From Microbaculum marinisediminis (GTDB lineage: Bacteria > Pseudomonadota > Alphaproteobacteria > Rhizobiales > Tepidamorphaceae), in the NCBI RefSeq assembly GCF_025397915.1, contig NZ_JALIDZ010000009.1, positions 62,001-126,000 on the forward strand: a stretch of 64,000 nt of DNA. The letters run 5' to 3'. Below, piece by piece: positions 27,574-35,039 of this stretch. A program made the translations under genes and the position numbers. A model generated the notes under the pieces. That model worked only from the letters and a program-made list of their open reading frames with translations. It was not told where the DNA came from and did not search any database. How positions within the stretch are numbered: position 1 is the stretch's first letter; every line of letters begins with the position of its first letter.

Positions 27574-28536
27574 ATGTTGAGGACGCAGAATTTCGGCCAG
27601 AGCGACCTTCGCTTGCTGCGTGTCTTCATGACGGTCGTGGAGAGCGGCGGCTTCACCCCGGCACAGATCATGATGAATATTGGCCAGTCGACGATCAGCG
27701 CGCATATGGCTGCGCTGGAAGAACGGCTGAACATGCGGTTGTGCGAACGCGGCCGCGGAGGCTTTCGGGTGACACCGGAGGGCCGAGAGGTCTACGAGGC
27801 GGCGCAGAGACTGTTTCGCTCAATCGATTCCTTCAGTTCCGAAGTCAACGCGTTGTGCGGCCGGCTTTCCGGCGAGATTCAAATTGGCATGGTGGACAGC
27901 ATCGTGACCAATCCGCGTTTTCCGCTCAGCGCCGCCATCGCCCGGTTCGAGGAGCGCCAGGGCGACGTCAAGATCTACCTGCACATCGCAGCACCGGCCA
28001 CGATCGAACGCGACGTGTTCGAAGGCCGTTTCGACCTCGGTATCGGCGGCTATACCCAGCAATTGTCGGGGATCGACTACGTCCGCCTCGTAAACGAGCA
28101 ACAGTCCCTCTATTGCGGCCGCGGTCACCCCCTTTTCGACGTGCGGCCCGACAAGGTTCGCCTCGAGGACATCGTCGAATGCCGCCTGGTGAAACGGCCC
28201 TACGTGCCGGATGAGCTGTTGCCGGAGATCGGCTCCATGCAGCCGGCGGCGCTGACGGAATTCATGGAGGCCGTCGCGTTTCTCGTCCTCTCGGGCGACT
28301 ATATCGGCTACCTGCCCGAACACTTCGCCCGACAGTGGGTGGAAAGCGGCCGGCTGCGTCCGCTGATGTCAGAACGCCTGCGCTTCAACTCGACGCTCGA
28401 ACTGATCTCGCGCAAGAGCGAGCGCCAGTCGCTCGCTGTCCGGCATTTCCGCAACGACCTGATCCAGGTCTTCAGCGAGATCCCCGATACGCTCGTCGCT
28501 CAGCCGGCGAGCCCGACGTCGCGGCGACGCAACTGA
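27574..28536 (+). CDS. LysR-family transcriptional regulator 2
   Basis: 320 residues counted from the ATG at 27574 (AAGG nine bases upstream); the frame is open 26 codons earlier but that would run through the likely promoter. The helix-turn-helix is at about 10-70 (LRLLRVFMTVVESGG, QSTISAHMAALEERL), followed by a LysR effector domain from about 95 (GEIQIGMVDSIVTNPRFPLS in part). It is divergent from the creatininase-BMP-amidinotransferase operon and probably controls it. Its 3' end overlaps the convergent racemase-like gene by 37 bases. Confidence 0.87.
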   Translation: MLRTQNFGQSDLRLLRVFMTVVESGGFTPAQIMMNIGQSTISAHMAALEERLNMRLCERGRGGFRVTPEGREVYEAAQRLFRSIDSFSSEVNALCGRLSGEIQIGMVDSIVTNPRFPLSAAIARFEERQGDVKIYLHIAAPATIERDVFEGRFDLGIGGYTQQLSGIDYVRLVNEQQSLYCGRGHPLFDVRPDKVRLEDIVECRLVKRPYVPDELLPEIGSMQPAALTEFMEAVAFLVLSGDYIGYLPEHFARQWVESGRLRPLMSERLRFNSTLELISRKSERQSLAVRHFRNDLIQVFSEIPDTLVAQPASPTSRRRN

Positions 28537-29294
28537 AACAGGCGGCCGTATCCCTCGATCACATCGTCGATACCGGCGCGGCGCAGGCAATCCCACATCA
28601 TCGCCTGGTTGGAGACGATGACCGGCTTGCCGATCCTCGCCTCCAGGGCACCGACGATGTCGAGGCTGCGCAGTGCGCCGCAACAGATGAACAGCGCATC
28701 CGCGTCGGGCCGGTCGAGGCTGGCGCCGAACTCGAGCAGGAATTCCGGCTCGACCGTATCGATCTCCTGGTTGGTGCGGAGGTTCAGGCCCTGAATGTCC
28801 AGGATCTCGAAGTCCTTGGAGCGCAGGAAGGCGCGGACATGGGCATTGACCTCGTCGAGATACGGCGTGCCGACGACGATCCGCTTCGCCTCGACGGCCC
28901 GCAGCGCGCGCACGACCCCGGTCATCACGGTGGTTGGCTCGGCCTCCGACTTCGCCCGCTTCAACGCGGCCATCACCGGCTCCTCGCCGATCACCATCAC
29001 CCCGCAATTGCAGGTGAAACAGCAGGCGTCCAGGTCGTCGTCCGGCAGCAGTAGCCGGGCGGCGCCTTCGATGCCGCCTTCCATCTGCCGCAGCGTGTCC
29101 AGCGTCGCGTCGTTCGACATCGGCACGCGCGAGAAATGCACACCGACGCCGGGCGGCGCGAGCTTGTAGACGTCGTCCTCGACCGTCTGCTCCATCGCAA
29201 GCACCACGAAACCGAGCTTGGCGCGGTGATGGCGGCCGTTGTCGAAGCGGACCTGATAGGGCTTCGAGGTAACGGGTTCCAGGGTCTCGTTCAT
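28500..29294 (-). CDS. Aspartate/glutamate racemase-superfamily protein (maleate isomerase-like)
   Basis: 264 residues of the maleate cis-trans isomerase/arylmalonate decarboxylase/hydantoin racemase group. Two cysteine clusters are where the paired catalytic cysteines are expected: TCNCGVMV (Cys95/97) and FICCGALR (Cys204/205), suggesting a two-base isomerase or racemase instead of a one-cysteine decarboxylase. ATG 29294 is supported by GGAGG seven bases upstream. It is the third gene of the ureohydrolase-deacetylase-racemase operon. Its substrate is unknown; a hydantoin, amino acid or dicarboxylate would fit. Confidence 0.78.
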   Translation of the reverse strand: MNETLEPVTSKPYQVRFDNGRHHRAKLGFVVLAMEQTVEDDVYKLAPPGVGVHFSRVPMSNDATLDTLRQMEGGIEGAARLLLPDDDLDACCFTCNCGVMVIGEEPVMAALKRAKSEAEPTTVMTGVVRALRAVEAKRIVVGTPYLDEVNAHVRAFLRSKDFEILDIQGLNLRTNQEIDTVEPEFLLEFGASLDRPDADALFICCGALRSLDIVGALEARIGKPVIVSNQAMMWDCLRRAGIDDVIEGYGRLFQLRRRDVGLAG

Positions 29295-29318
29295 CCCAAT
29301 CCCTCCCATGCGGTCTCT

Positions 29319-30230
29319 CTAGCCGCCAGTCTTCGGCAGCGGCATCGTCGACAGTGGCTGATCGTAAAACGGGACCTTGCAGACGCGTGGCGAATAGGTG
29401 CCCGCCGCCTGACAAGAAAGCGTGTGGTCGGCGATCTCGCCTAGGGTCGCGAACCAGACATCGTCGCGTTCGCGGAACCTCTCCAGCATCTTCTCGATAT
29501 GGTGCCAACGGGTCAGCCTTCCCGTCAGGAAGGGATGCCAGACCGGTATCCACATGCCCCCATGCGCGTAATGTGCTTCGAACTCGTCCGTGTAGTTTGC
29601 GATCGCCTCGCGCGGTGCCCGCACCGGCATCGCGTAGTCGAGCTCCGGCGTCTGGGCGTACTGAGGATAATCGTCCGTGCCCCAATGGGTCGGCAGTTCG
29701 ACCAGTCGCCCCTTCGGCGTATCCAGCAGATAGGGGATGTCGTCGCCCATCAGCGAGGAATCGTAGGCGAAGCCGGCCTCGACGAGGAGCTCACCGGATG
29801 CTGGAGAAAAGGAATACATCGGTGCGCGCCAGCCCCGGGGGCGCGTGCCGGCGACCCGTTCCAGGATGGCCGCGCTGCGGGCCAGCAGATAGGCCTCCGC
29901 ATCGCGCGACAGATCGTAGGAATGCTCGTGGATATAGCTGTGGAGCGCGACCTCGTGTCCCGCTTCCGCGATCGCTTCGACAGCCCCGGGATGAGTCTCG
30001 GCGCACCATGCCGGAATGAAGAAGGTCTGCCGGATTTCGAGCCGCCGATAGGTCTCGAGAATACGCGGGATCGCGATCTCCGGCCCGTAGCGCAGCATCG
30101 AAGTCGCCGACACCAGCTTCGGCGCGCGCGCCGGGTCCGCGATATGCACGAGGCTGTCGGCATCCATGTCGAAGGTGACGGCGACAGCACATTTCTTGCC
30201 GTCCGGCCAGGTGATGGGGTTGGCGATCAT
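29319..30230 (-). CDS. Polysaccharide deacetylase-family protein (PuuE-like)
   Basis: 303 residues of the NodB-homology fold. TFDMDADS near 19-26 holds the first metal aspartate, and LHSYIHEH near 100-107 gives the His-x3-His pair. The length and the FIPAWCAETHP, WRAPMYSFSP and WIPVWHPFLTGR segments resemble the PuuE branch, whose characterised members are allantoinases or peptidoglycan deacetylases. It lies between a ureohydrolase and a racemase-like gene, 30 and 24 bases apart, so a small-molecule amidohydrolase role fits better than cell-wall work. No signal peptide is visible, consistent with cytoplasmic action. Confidence 0.78.
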   Translation of the reverse strand: MIANPITWPDGKKCAVAVTFDMDADSLVHIADPARAPKLVSATSMLRYGPEIAIPRILETYRRLEIRQTFFIPAWCAETHPGAVEAIAEAGHEVALHSYIHEHSYDLSRDAEAYLLARSAAILERVAGTRPRGWRAPMYSFSPASGELLVEAGFAYDSSLMGDDIPYLLDTPKGRLVELPTHWGTDDYPQYAQTPELDYAMPVRAPREAIANYTDEFEAHYAHGGMWIPVWHPFLTGRLTRWHHIEKMLERFRERDDVWFATLGEIADHTLSCQAAGTYSPRVCKVPFYDQPLSTMPLPKTGG

Positions 30231-30260
30231 CTGCGTCCTCCCTTGGCACCGGCGGATCGT

Positions 30261-31223
30261 CTACCCGGCGCGCAGCTGCCGTTCGTGGAAGATGTAGCCG
30301 AGGAAATTCATCAAGACCTGGGCGGCAAGGATCGATGTGACGCCCGAGGGATCGTAGGCCGGGGCGACCTCGACCAGGTCGATCCCGACCACGTCGCCAC
30401 GCTTGCTGAGCCCCTGCAGGAACTCCATGACTTCCCAGTACAGGAAGCCGCCATGGCTCGGCGTGCCGGTGCCGGGCGCGATGGACGGATCGAAGCCGTC
30501 TATGTCGATCGTGACGTAGTAGCGCGCCCCTTCGGGAACGAGATCCAGCATTCCCCGGGTGCCAAGCGCGCGGCACTGGCGAACCGAGCGGATCTGCGAG
30601 CCTCGCCTGCGCGCTTCCTCGTAGCCTTCCCGCGCCGTCGAAGAGACGTTGCGGATTCCAAGCTGGGTCAGCCCGGTAACATGTGTCTGTTCGGCGGCAC
30701 GCCGCATCGGATTCCCATGGCCTTCGCTGACACCGTGACGGACATCGACGAAATCGAGATGCGCGTCGATCTGGACGATATGGATCGGGTCCTCGTCGGC
30801 GAAGGCGCGGACACAGGGGATGTTGATCGCGTGGTCTCCGCCGAGCACGACCGGCATGGCGCCGCTGGCGAGGATCTTGCGCACCGCAAGCTCGGTGTTG
30901 CGATGGCTCGATACCGTATCGGTGTGGACGATATCGGCATCGCCTACATCGACGATCCGGACGCGGTCGGCGGGCAGGTAGACAACGTCGTCCTCGTGAT
31001 CGTAGGCACCGCCATGACCGAAGGAGAACAACGTGGACGCGTCACGGATGGCGCGCGGGCCGAACCGGCTTCCCGGTCTGTACTGGGTTCCCATGTCGTA
31101 GGGAACACCGAGCACCGCGACATCGGCCTCGATCCTGTCCCAGTCGAGGCAGACAGGGCTCTTGGCGAAGGTGCAATGGCCGACGAAGGGAAGATTCAGC
31201 CGCCCGCTATCATAGGTGTTCAT
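30261..31223 (-). CDS. Ureohydrolase (agmatinase/arginase family)
   Basis: 320 residues. All six manganese ligands of the family are visible: His131 (GGDHAI), Asp153, His155, Asp157 (DAHLDF) and Asp240, Asp242 (DIDGFDP). These enzymes hydrolyse a guanidino group to urea plus an amine. Length and the PYDMGTQYRPGSRFGPRAIR segment favour the agmatinase/guanidinobutyrase/guanidinopropionase branch over true arginase. ATG 31223 is preferred over an ATG seven codons upstream because family sequence begins after it. First gene of a three-gene operon with a 284-base upstream gap in which I found no riboswitch. The exact guanidino substrate is open. Confidence 0.85.
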   Translation of the reverse strand: MNTYDSGRLNLPFVGHCTFAKSPVCLDWDRIEADVAVLGVPYDMGTQYRPGSRFGPRAIRDASTLFSFGHGGAYDHEDDVVYLPADRVRIVDVGDADIVHTDTVSSHRNTELAVRKILASGAMPVVLGGDHAINIPCVRAFADEDPIHIVQIDAHLDFVDVRHGVSEGHGNPMRRAAEQTHVTGLTQLGIRNVSSTAREGYEEARRRGSQIRSVRQCRALGTRGMLDLVPEGARYYVTIDIDGFDPSIAPGTGTPSHGGFLYWEVMEFLQGLSKRGDVVGIDLVEVAPAYDPSGVTSILAAQVLMNFLGYIFHERQLRAG

Positions 31224-31432
31224 GTGCTGGAGCCCCGATCGCAAAGAACACGGGATTCATAGCAGCACGGTTCAGCTTCAAAAAATATCAATCCGTCAAA
31301 TGATGCATCGACAACGGTCGATCAATGCGGTCGGCCACAAGCTATTACGGCCAATGCTGTCGACCGACCACCTTGGCGTCGCCAAGCAAGGCAGGATCCG
31401 ACAACAACTCCCGACCGGAACGATGTCGCCAC

Positions 31433-31447
31433 AGCGGTTTGACCGCT
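31433..31447. repeat. Small perfect inverted repeat
   Basis: AGCGGT and ACCGCT pair across a three-base loop in the 284-base gap between the ureohydrolase start and the sigma factor stop. It lies about 60 bases beyond the sigma gene and could help end that transcript, but no T-run follows. The rest of the gap shows nothing I recognise. Confidence 0.3.
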
Positions 31448-31507
31448 ACACCCCCGTCCGAGGCGCTCCATGTCAACGATGCGATCCCTGTCGGGGAAGG
31501 CGCCGGG

Positions 31508-32209
31508 CTAGTTGTGCCGCTGCGCCTTCAGCATCGCTACGACGCGATCCGCCATGGCCACACACCGCATCCCATCGAACGGAAATATCGTGCCGAACCC
31601 GCCGTGAACCTGCTGTTCCAGTGTTGCCCGCAGTCGGCGGCGCGCGCGGAAGAGACGGGTCTTCACGGTGATCGGGTTGAGTGAGAGATCGTGCGCGATG
31701 TCGCGGATCGCCATCCCCTCGACTTCATACAGCAGGAACGGCAGCCGCAGATCCGACGGCAGATCCGCAACCGCTGCTTCCAGGACACCGCGCATCTGGG
31801 ACCGACCGAGGGACGCCTCAGGCGAGTCCGCCTGCTGCCCCGGGAAACTGATGATGCGGCTGCTGTCCTCTTCGTTCACGGTGTCGTACCCCTCTTGAGG
31901 GCGCGCGCGTCGCACCCGCATCAGTGCGGTATTGATCGCGATCCGGGTGACCCAGGTGGAAAATCGCGCGCGGCCGCGAAACTCGTCCAGCCGGGTGAAG
32001 GCCGCGAGATAGGCGTCCTGCACCACCTCTTCGGCTTCGGCATCGCTGGGCAGGATCCCTCGCGCGACGCGAAACAGGCGCGGATTAAGCCGACGGATCA
32101 GTTCACGGATCGCGGCGTCGTCGCGGGCGCGGGCTGCAGCGACCAGCGCTTCCTCCGGTGTATCCGGCCCGGCCCTTGGTTCGGCGGATGGTTTCGTGGC
32201 GGTCGTCAT
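31508..32209 (-). CDS. ECF-type RNA polymerase sigma factor
   Basis: 233 residues. Region 2 is about 45-105 (RLFRVARGILPSDAEAEEVV and RFSTWVTRIAINTALM) and region 4 about 155-205 (LPSDLRLPFLLYEVEGM, SLNPITVKTRLFRARRRLR). A short C-terminal extension follows. The ATG at 32209 overlaps the stop of the cupredoxin gene (ATGA), so the two are translationally coupled. No anti-sigma gene or zinc-binding anti-sigma domain is visible next to it. It probably directs transcription of its own operon in response to an envelope or redox signal (inference). Confidence 0.88.
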   Translation of the reverse strand: MTTATKPSAEPRAGPDTPEEALVAAARARDDAAIRELIRRLNPRLFRVARGILPSDAEAEEVVQDAYLAAFTRLDEFRGRARFSTWVTRIAINTALMRVRRARPQEGYDTVNEEDSSRIISFPGQQADSPEASLGRSQMRGVLEAAVADLPSDLRLPFLLYEVEGMAIRDIAHDLSLNPITVKTRLFRARRRLRATLEQQVHGGFGTIFPFDGMRCVAMADRVVAMLKAQRHN

Positions 32210-32736
32210 TGGGATCCGTCTTCTCCGATCCGGACGCGGGAAAGAATGGCGTCCACCGACGGCAATGCCGCGAGCTTTTCGGGCATCATGTCGTCGGTCT
32301 CTTCGCTCAAGCCCTCCCACTCCGCGGCGCCTGGACGGCCCACGACGATGCGGCCGACCATCGCGGCCATCTCATGCGGAATACAGTAGTAGTCGTAGAC
32401 GCCGGGAACGGTCAGCGTGACCTGGAAGCTCTCCCCGGGCAACAGAAAGCCGCTGTCCCAGGGCTCCGCCGCCGCCGGAATTCGGCGGGGCCTGCCGTAG
32501 AGGTCCGGATGATAGGTCGTGGCCGTATGACTGTTCCCGGAATCGCGGTTGACGAAGCGCAGCGTGGTGCCGGGGGCAACCGCCAGACCGCGTGGCGCGA
32601 ACCATATCCGTTCCCCGCGGGCGGTGCCGACCATCTCGACCTCTCCGATCGGGGATGCCGGAATCGAGCGCGGCAGGGCGAGGGTGGCGACCGCGCCACC
32701 CCCCAGTGCCAGTACCTGTCGTCGGGTCCGGCTCAT
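32206..32736 (-). CDS. Exported cupredoxin-domain protein
   Basis: 176 residues. The N-terminus SRTRRQVLALGGG is a twin-arginine-like signal. The blue-copper site is complete: His70 (NSHTATTYH), Cys118, His121 and Met126 in YYCIPHEMAAM (Cys-x2-His-x4-Met). Such proteins carry electrons in the periplasm or act as copper proteins; an extension of about 45 residues follows the copper fold. Its start overlaps the stop of the upstream small gene by four bases and its stop overlaps the sigma factor start, so all three are coupled. Partner enzyme not visible. Confidence 0.83.
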   Translation of the reverse strand: MSRTRRQVLALGGGAVATLALPRSIPASPIGEVEMVGTARGERIWFAPRGLAVAPGTTLRFVNRDSGNSHTATTYHPDLYGRPRRIPAAAEPWDSGFLLPGESFQVTLTVPGVYDYYCIPHEMAAMVGRIVVGRPGAAEWEGLSEETDDMMPEKLAALPSVDAILSRVRIGEDGSQ

Positions 32737-33152
32737 TTCGCGAGCCGGCCCTTGGCGCCTTCGTCGTGATACAGCACGACATGGGCATGGGGCTCGTCCA
32801 CGCCGGGATGTCCGGCGTTGTAATAGACGTCCACGCCGCGGACCGCATGCGAACCGATCCCGAGATCGTCAAAGGATTTTCCGTTCTCCAGCGCCTCGAG
32901 CGGCGTCATGTAGACCGTGGCGGAGAGCTTGCCGTCGTGGTCATAGGCCAGGAACGGTCCGGCGGGCAGCGTATCGGGATTGACGAACAGCGTGCCGAGA
33001 CCGGGGATGAACTCGGGAAGGGGCAACGCGTCGCTGACTCGGATATAGGGCTCGCCCGGCGGGGCCTGAACAAGCGCCGTATCGTCTTGTGCGATCGCGA
33101 CGGTCGAAGTCGCGGCAAAAAGGGCGGCGGCGAGCGCAAGAGAGGTTTTCAC
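32733..33152 (-). CDS. Small exported protein of unknown function
   Basis: 139 residues. A signal peptide covers about 1-22 (cleavage after IAQ or VAIA). The mature part has a conserved-looking end (YNAGHPGVDEPHAHVVLYHDEG) of 22 residues, cited here by its key histidines: GHPG, PHAH and LYH, which could bind a metal. The overall look resembles the TTHB210/DUF5602-like group, but I am not certain. First gene of the operon with the cupredoxin and ECF sigma factor; its promoter is probably in the 161-base gap upstream. Confidence 0.65.
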   Translation of the reverse strand: MKTSLALAAALFAATSTVAIAQDDTALVQAPPGEPYIRVSDALPLPEFIPGLGTLFVNPDTLPAGPFLAYDHDGKLSATVYMTPLEALENGKSFDDLGIGSHAVRGVDVYYNAGHPGVDEPHAHVVLYHDEGAKGRLAK

Positions 33153-33268
33153 GTCGTGTTCCTTTCCGTTTCACATCGGCGCCGTAACAACGGCACCCGA
33201 TCCCTTTGATGCGGATCGGCAGGAAAGGTTCGCGAGGCGGGAAGTTTTATTTGTCGCGGCTAAGGCCG

Positions 33269-33307
33269 CCGGGCGGTTGGCACAAGGTCCAGGGAGCGAC
33301 CGCCCGG
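33269..33307 (-). terminator. Hairpin after the dehydratase gene
   Basis: CCGGGCGGT and its exact complement ACCGCCCGG are separated by 21 bases, beginning seven bases past the dehydratase stop codon. The stem is strong; a TTTTAT run lies nearby on the + strand only. It probably marks the end of the 13-gene operon. Confidence 0.4.
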
Positions 33308-33313
33308 ATGCCG

Positions 33314-35023
33314 CTATTTCGTTGGCTTCAGGATCGCGAAATCGCACCCCTCATCGGCCTGCAGCACCTGCTCGGCGTAGAGACGGTCATAGCCCCGCAG
33401 CGTTTCCGGGTCGCGCAGGGTCGGTGAAAACGCCGCGCGGCGCCGTGCGAGCTCGACCTCGTCGACCAGCAGGTCGATGCTCCGGTTCGCGACCGACAGG
33501 CGGATCCGGTCGCCCGTGCGCACGAGGCCAAGTGGCCCGCCTTGCGCCGCTTCGGGCGTCACATGCAGCACGATGGTGCCAAAAGCGGTGCCGGACATTC
33601 GGGCATCGGATATGCGGACCATATCTTTCACCCCCTTCGACGACAGCTTTCTGGGGATTGGCAGGTAGCCGGCTTCCGGCATGCCGGAGGCGCTGGTCGG
33701 GCCGGCGTTCTGCAGCACCATAAAATCGTCCGCCGTGATGTCGAGCTCGGGATCGTCCACGCGGTTGGCGAGATCCTCCAGCGAAGAGAAGACGACCGCC
33801 CTCCCCTCCTTCTCGAAAAGCGTCGGGTCGGCGGCCGACCGTTTCAGGATCGCACCGCGCGGCGCCAGAGATCCGAACAGGGCGACGAGCCCGCCTTGCG
33901 GCTCCAGCGGTTCGGCGGCGCTGGCGATCACCTTGCGATCCACCGGGTCGGCCGGCGCGTCCAGACGCTCGCCGAGCGTTTCTCCGGTCACCGTCAGGCA
34001 GTCGAGGTTCAGCAGCGGCTTCAGCTCACGCAGCACCGCGCCGAGGCCGCCGGCGAAGAAGAAGTCCTCCATGTAGTGCGAGCCGACCGGCTTGAGGTTC
34101 ACCAGCACGGGCGTGGTGTCGGACAGTTCGTTGAGCCAGGTCAGCGGAATATCGATCCCGAGGCGGCCGGCGACCGCCGTCAGATGGATGATCGCGTTGG
34201 TCGACCCGCCGAGCGCCAGGAGGACGCGCAAGGCGTTCTCGACCGACTTCCGGGTGATCACCTGGCTCGGCCTGACGGGATCGGCGAGCAGGCGGACCGC
34301 TGCCGCACCGGTCGCCTCGGCCGCCCGCAGCCGGTCGGCATGAACGGCGGGAATGGCCGCGGTGCCCGGCAGCGACATGCCCAGCGCCTCGGCAAGGCAG
34401 GCCATCGTCGAGGCGGTGCCCATCACCGCGCATGTTCCGGCGGTGGTGGCGAGCCGCATTTCGATCTTGCCGATTTCCTCGCCGTCGATTTCGTCGGCAC
34501 GGTACTTGGCCCAGAAGCGTCGGCAGTCCGTGCAGGCGCCAAGCCTTTCCTCGCCATAACGCGATGTCATCATCGGGCCGGCGACCAGCTGGATCGCCGG
34601 CAGGTCGGCGGAGGCCGCCCCCATCAGCTGAGCGGGCACCGTCTTGTCGCAGCCGCCCATCAGCACCACCGCGTCCATCGGCTGGGCGCGGATCATCTCC
34701 TCCGTGTCGATCGACATGAGGTTGCGGAACTTCAGGCTCGTCGGATTGAGGAACACCTCGCCCAGCGAGATGGTCGGGAACTCGACCGGCAAGGCGCCGG
34801 CCGCCAGCACCCCACGCTTGACCGCCTCCAGCATCTCCGGAAAGTGCCGATGGCAGTTGTTGAAGCCGGACGGCGTATAGGCGATGCCGACGATCTTCTT
34901 TGAAAGCATCTCGCGGGAGTAGCCCATGGAGCTGGCGAAGGACTTGCGCAGATAGAGCGAAAAGTCGCGGTCGCCGTAATTGGTCAGCCCGCGCGCAAAC
35001 CCGTGGTCTTCGGTATCGGACAT
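33314..35023 (-). CDS. IlvD/Edd-family sugar-acid dehydratase
   Basis: 569 residues. Cluster cysteines are Cys57 (NNCHRH), Cys125 (GGCDKT) and Cys198 (TCAVMGTASTM); their spacing is the same as the 2Fe-2S ligands described for L-arabonate dehydratase of Rhizobium. The magnesium/serine end SDARMSGTAFG is also present. These enzymes remove water from an aldonic or similar hydroxy acid to give a 2-keto-3-deoxy acid. A sugar-acid role is favoured over branched-chain amino acid synthesis because the gene is the last in a catabolic operon with an aldehyde dehydrogenase 16 bases upstream. Cytoplasmic. Confidence 0.85.
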   Translation of the reverse strand: MSDTEDHGFARGLTNYGDRDFSLYLRKSFASSMGYSREMLSKKIVGIAYTPSGFNNCHRHFPEMLEAVKRGVLAAGALPVEFPTISLGEVFLNPTSLKFRNLMSIDTEEMIRAQPMDAVVLMGGCDKTVPAQLMGAASADLPAIQLVAGPMMTSRYGEERLGACTDCRRFWAKYRADEIDGEEIGKIEMRLATTAGTCAVMGTASTMACLAEALGMSLPGTAAIPAVHADRLRAAEATGAAAVRLLADPVRPSQVITRKSVENALRVLLALGGSTNAIIHLTAVAGRLGIDIPLTWLNELSDTTPVLVNLKPVGSHYMEDFFFAGGLGAVLRELKPLLNLDCLTVTGETLGERLDAPADPVDRKVIASAAEPLEPQGGLVALFGSLAPRGAILKRSAADPTLFEKEGRAVVFSSLEDLANRVDDPELDITADDFMVLQNAGPTSASGMPEAGYLPIPRKLSSKGVKDMVRISDARMSGTAFGTIVLHVTPEAAQGGPLGLVRTGDRIRLSVANRSIDLLVDEVELARRRAAFSPTLRDPETLRGYDRLYAEQVLQADEGCDFAILKPTK

Positions 35024-35039
35024 GGGGTGGTGCCGGTCC

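Noticed and set aside
31224-31507. Possible guanidine riboswitch upstream of the ureohydrolase
   Set aside because: I looked for the conserved ykkC and mini-ykkC features (paired stems with ACGR loops) in the minus-strand leader and did not find them. Only a short AGCGGT/ACCGCT repeat is present.
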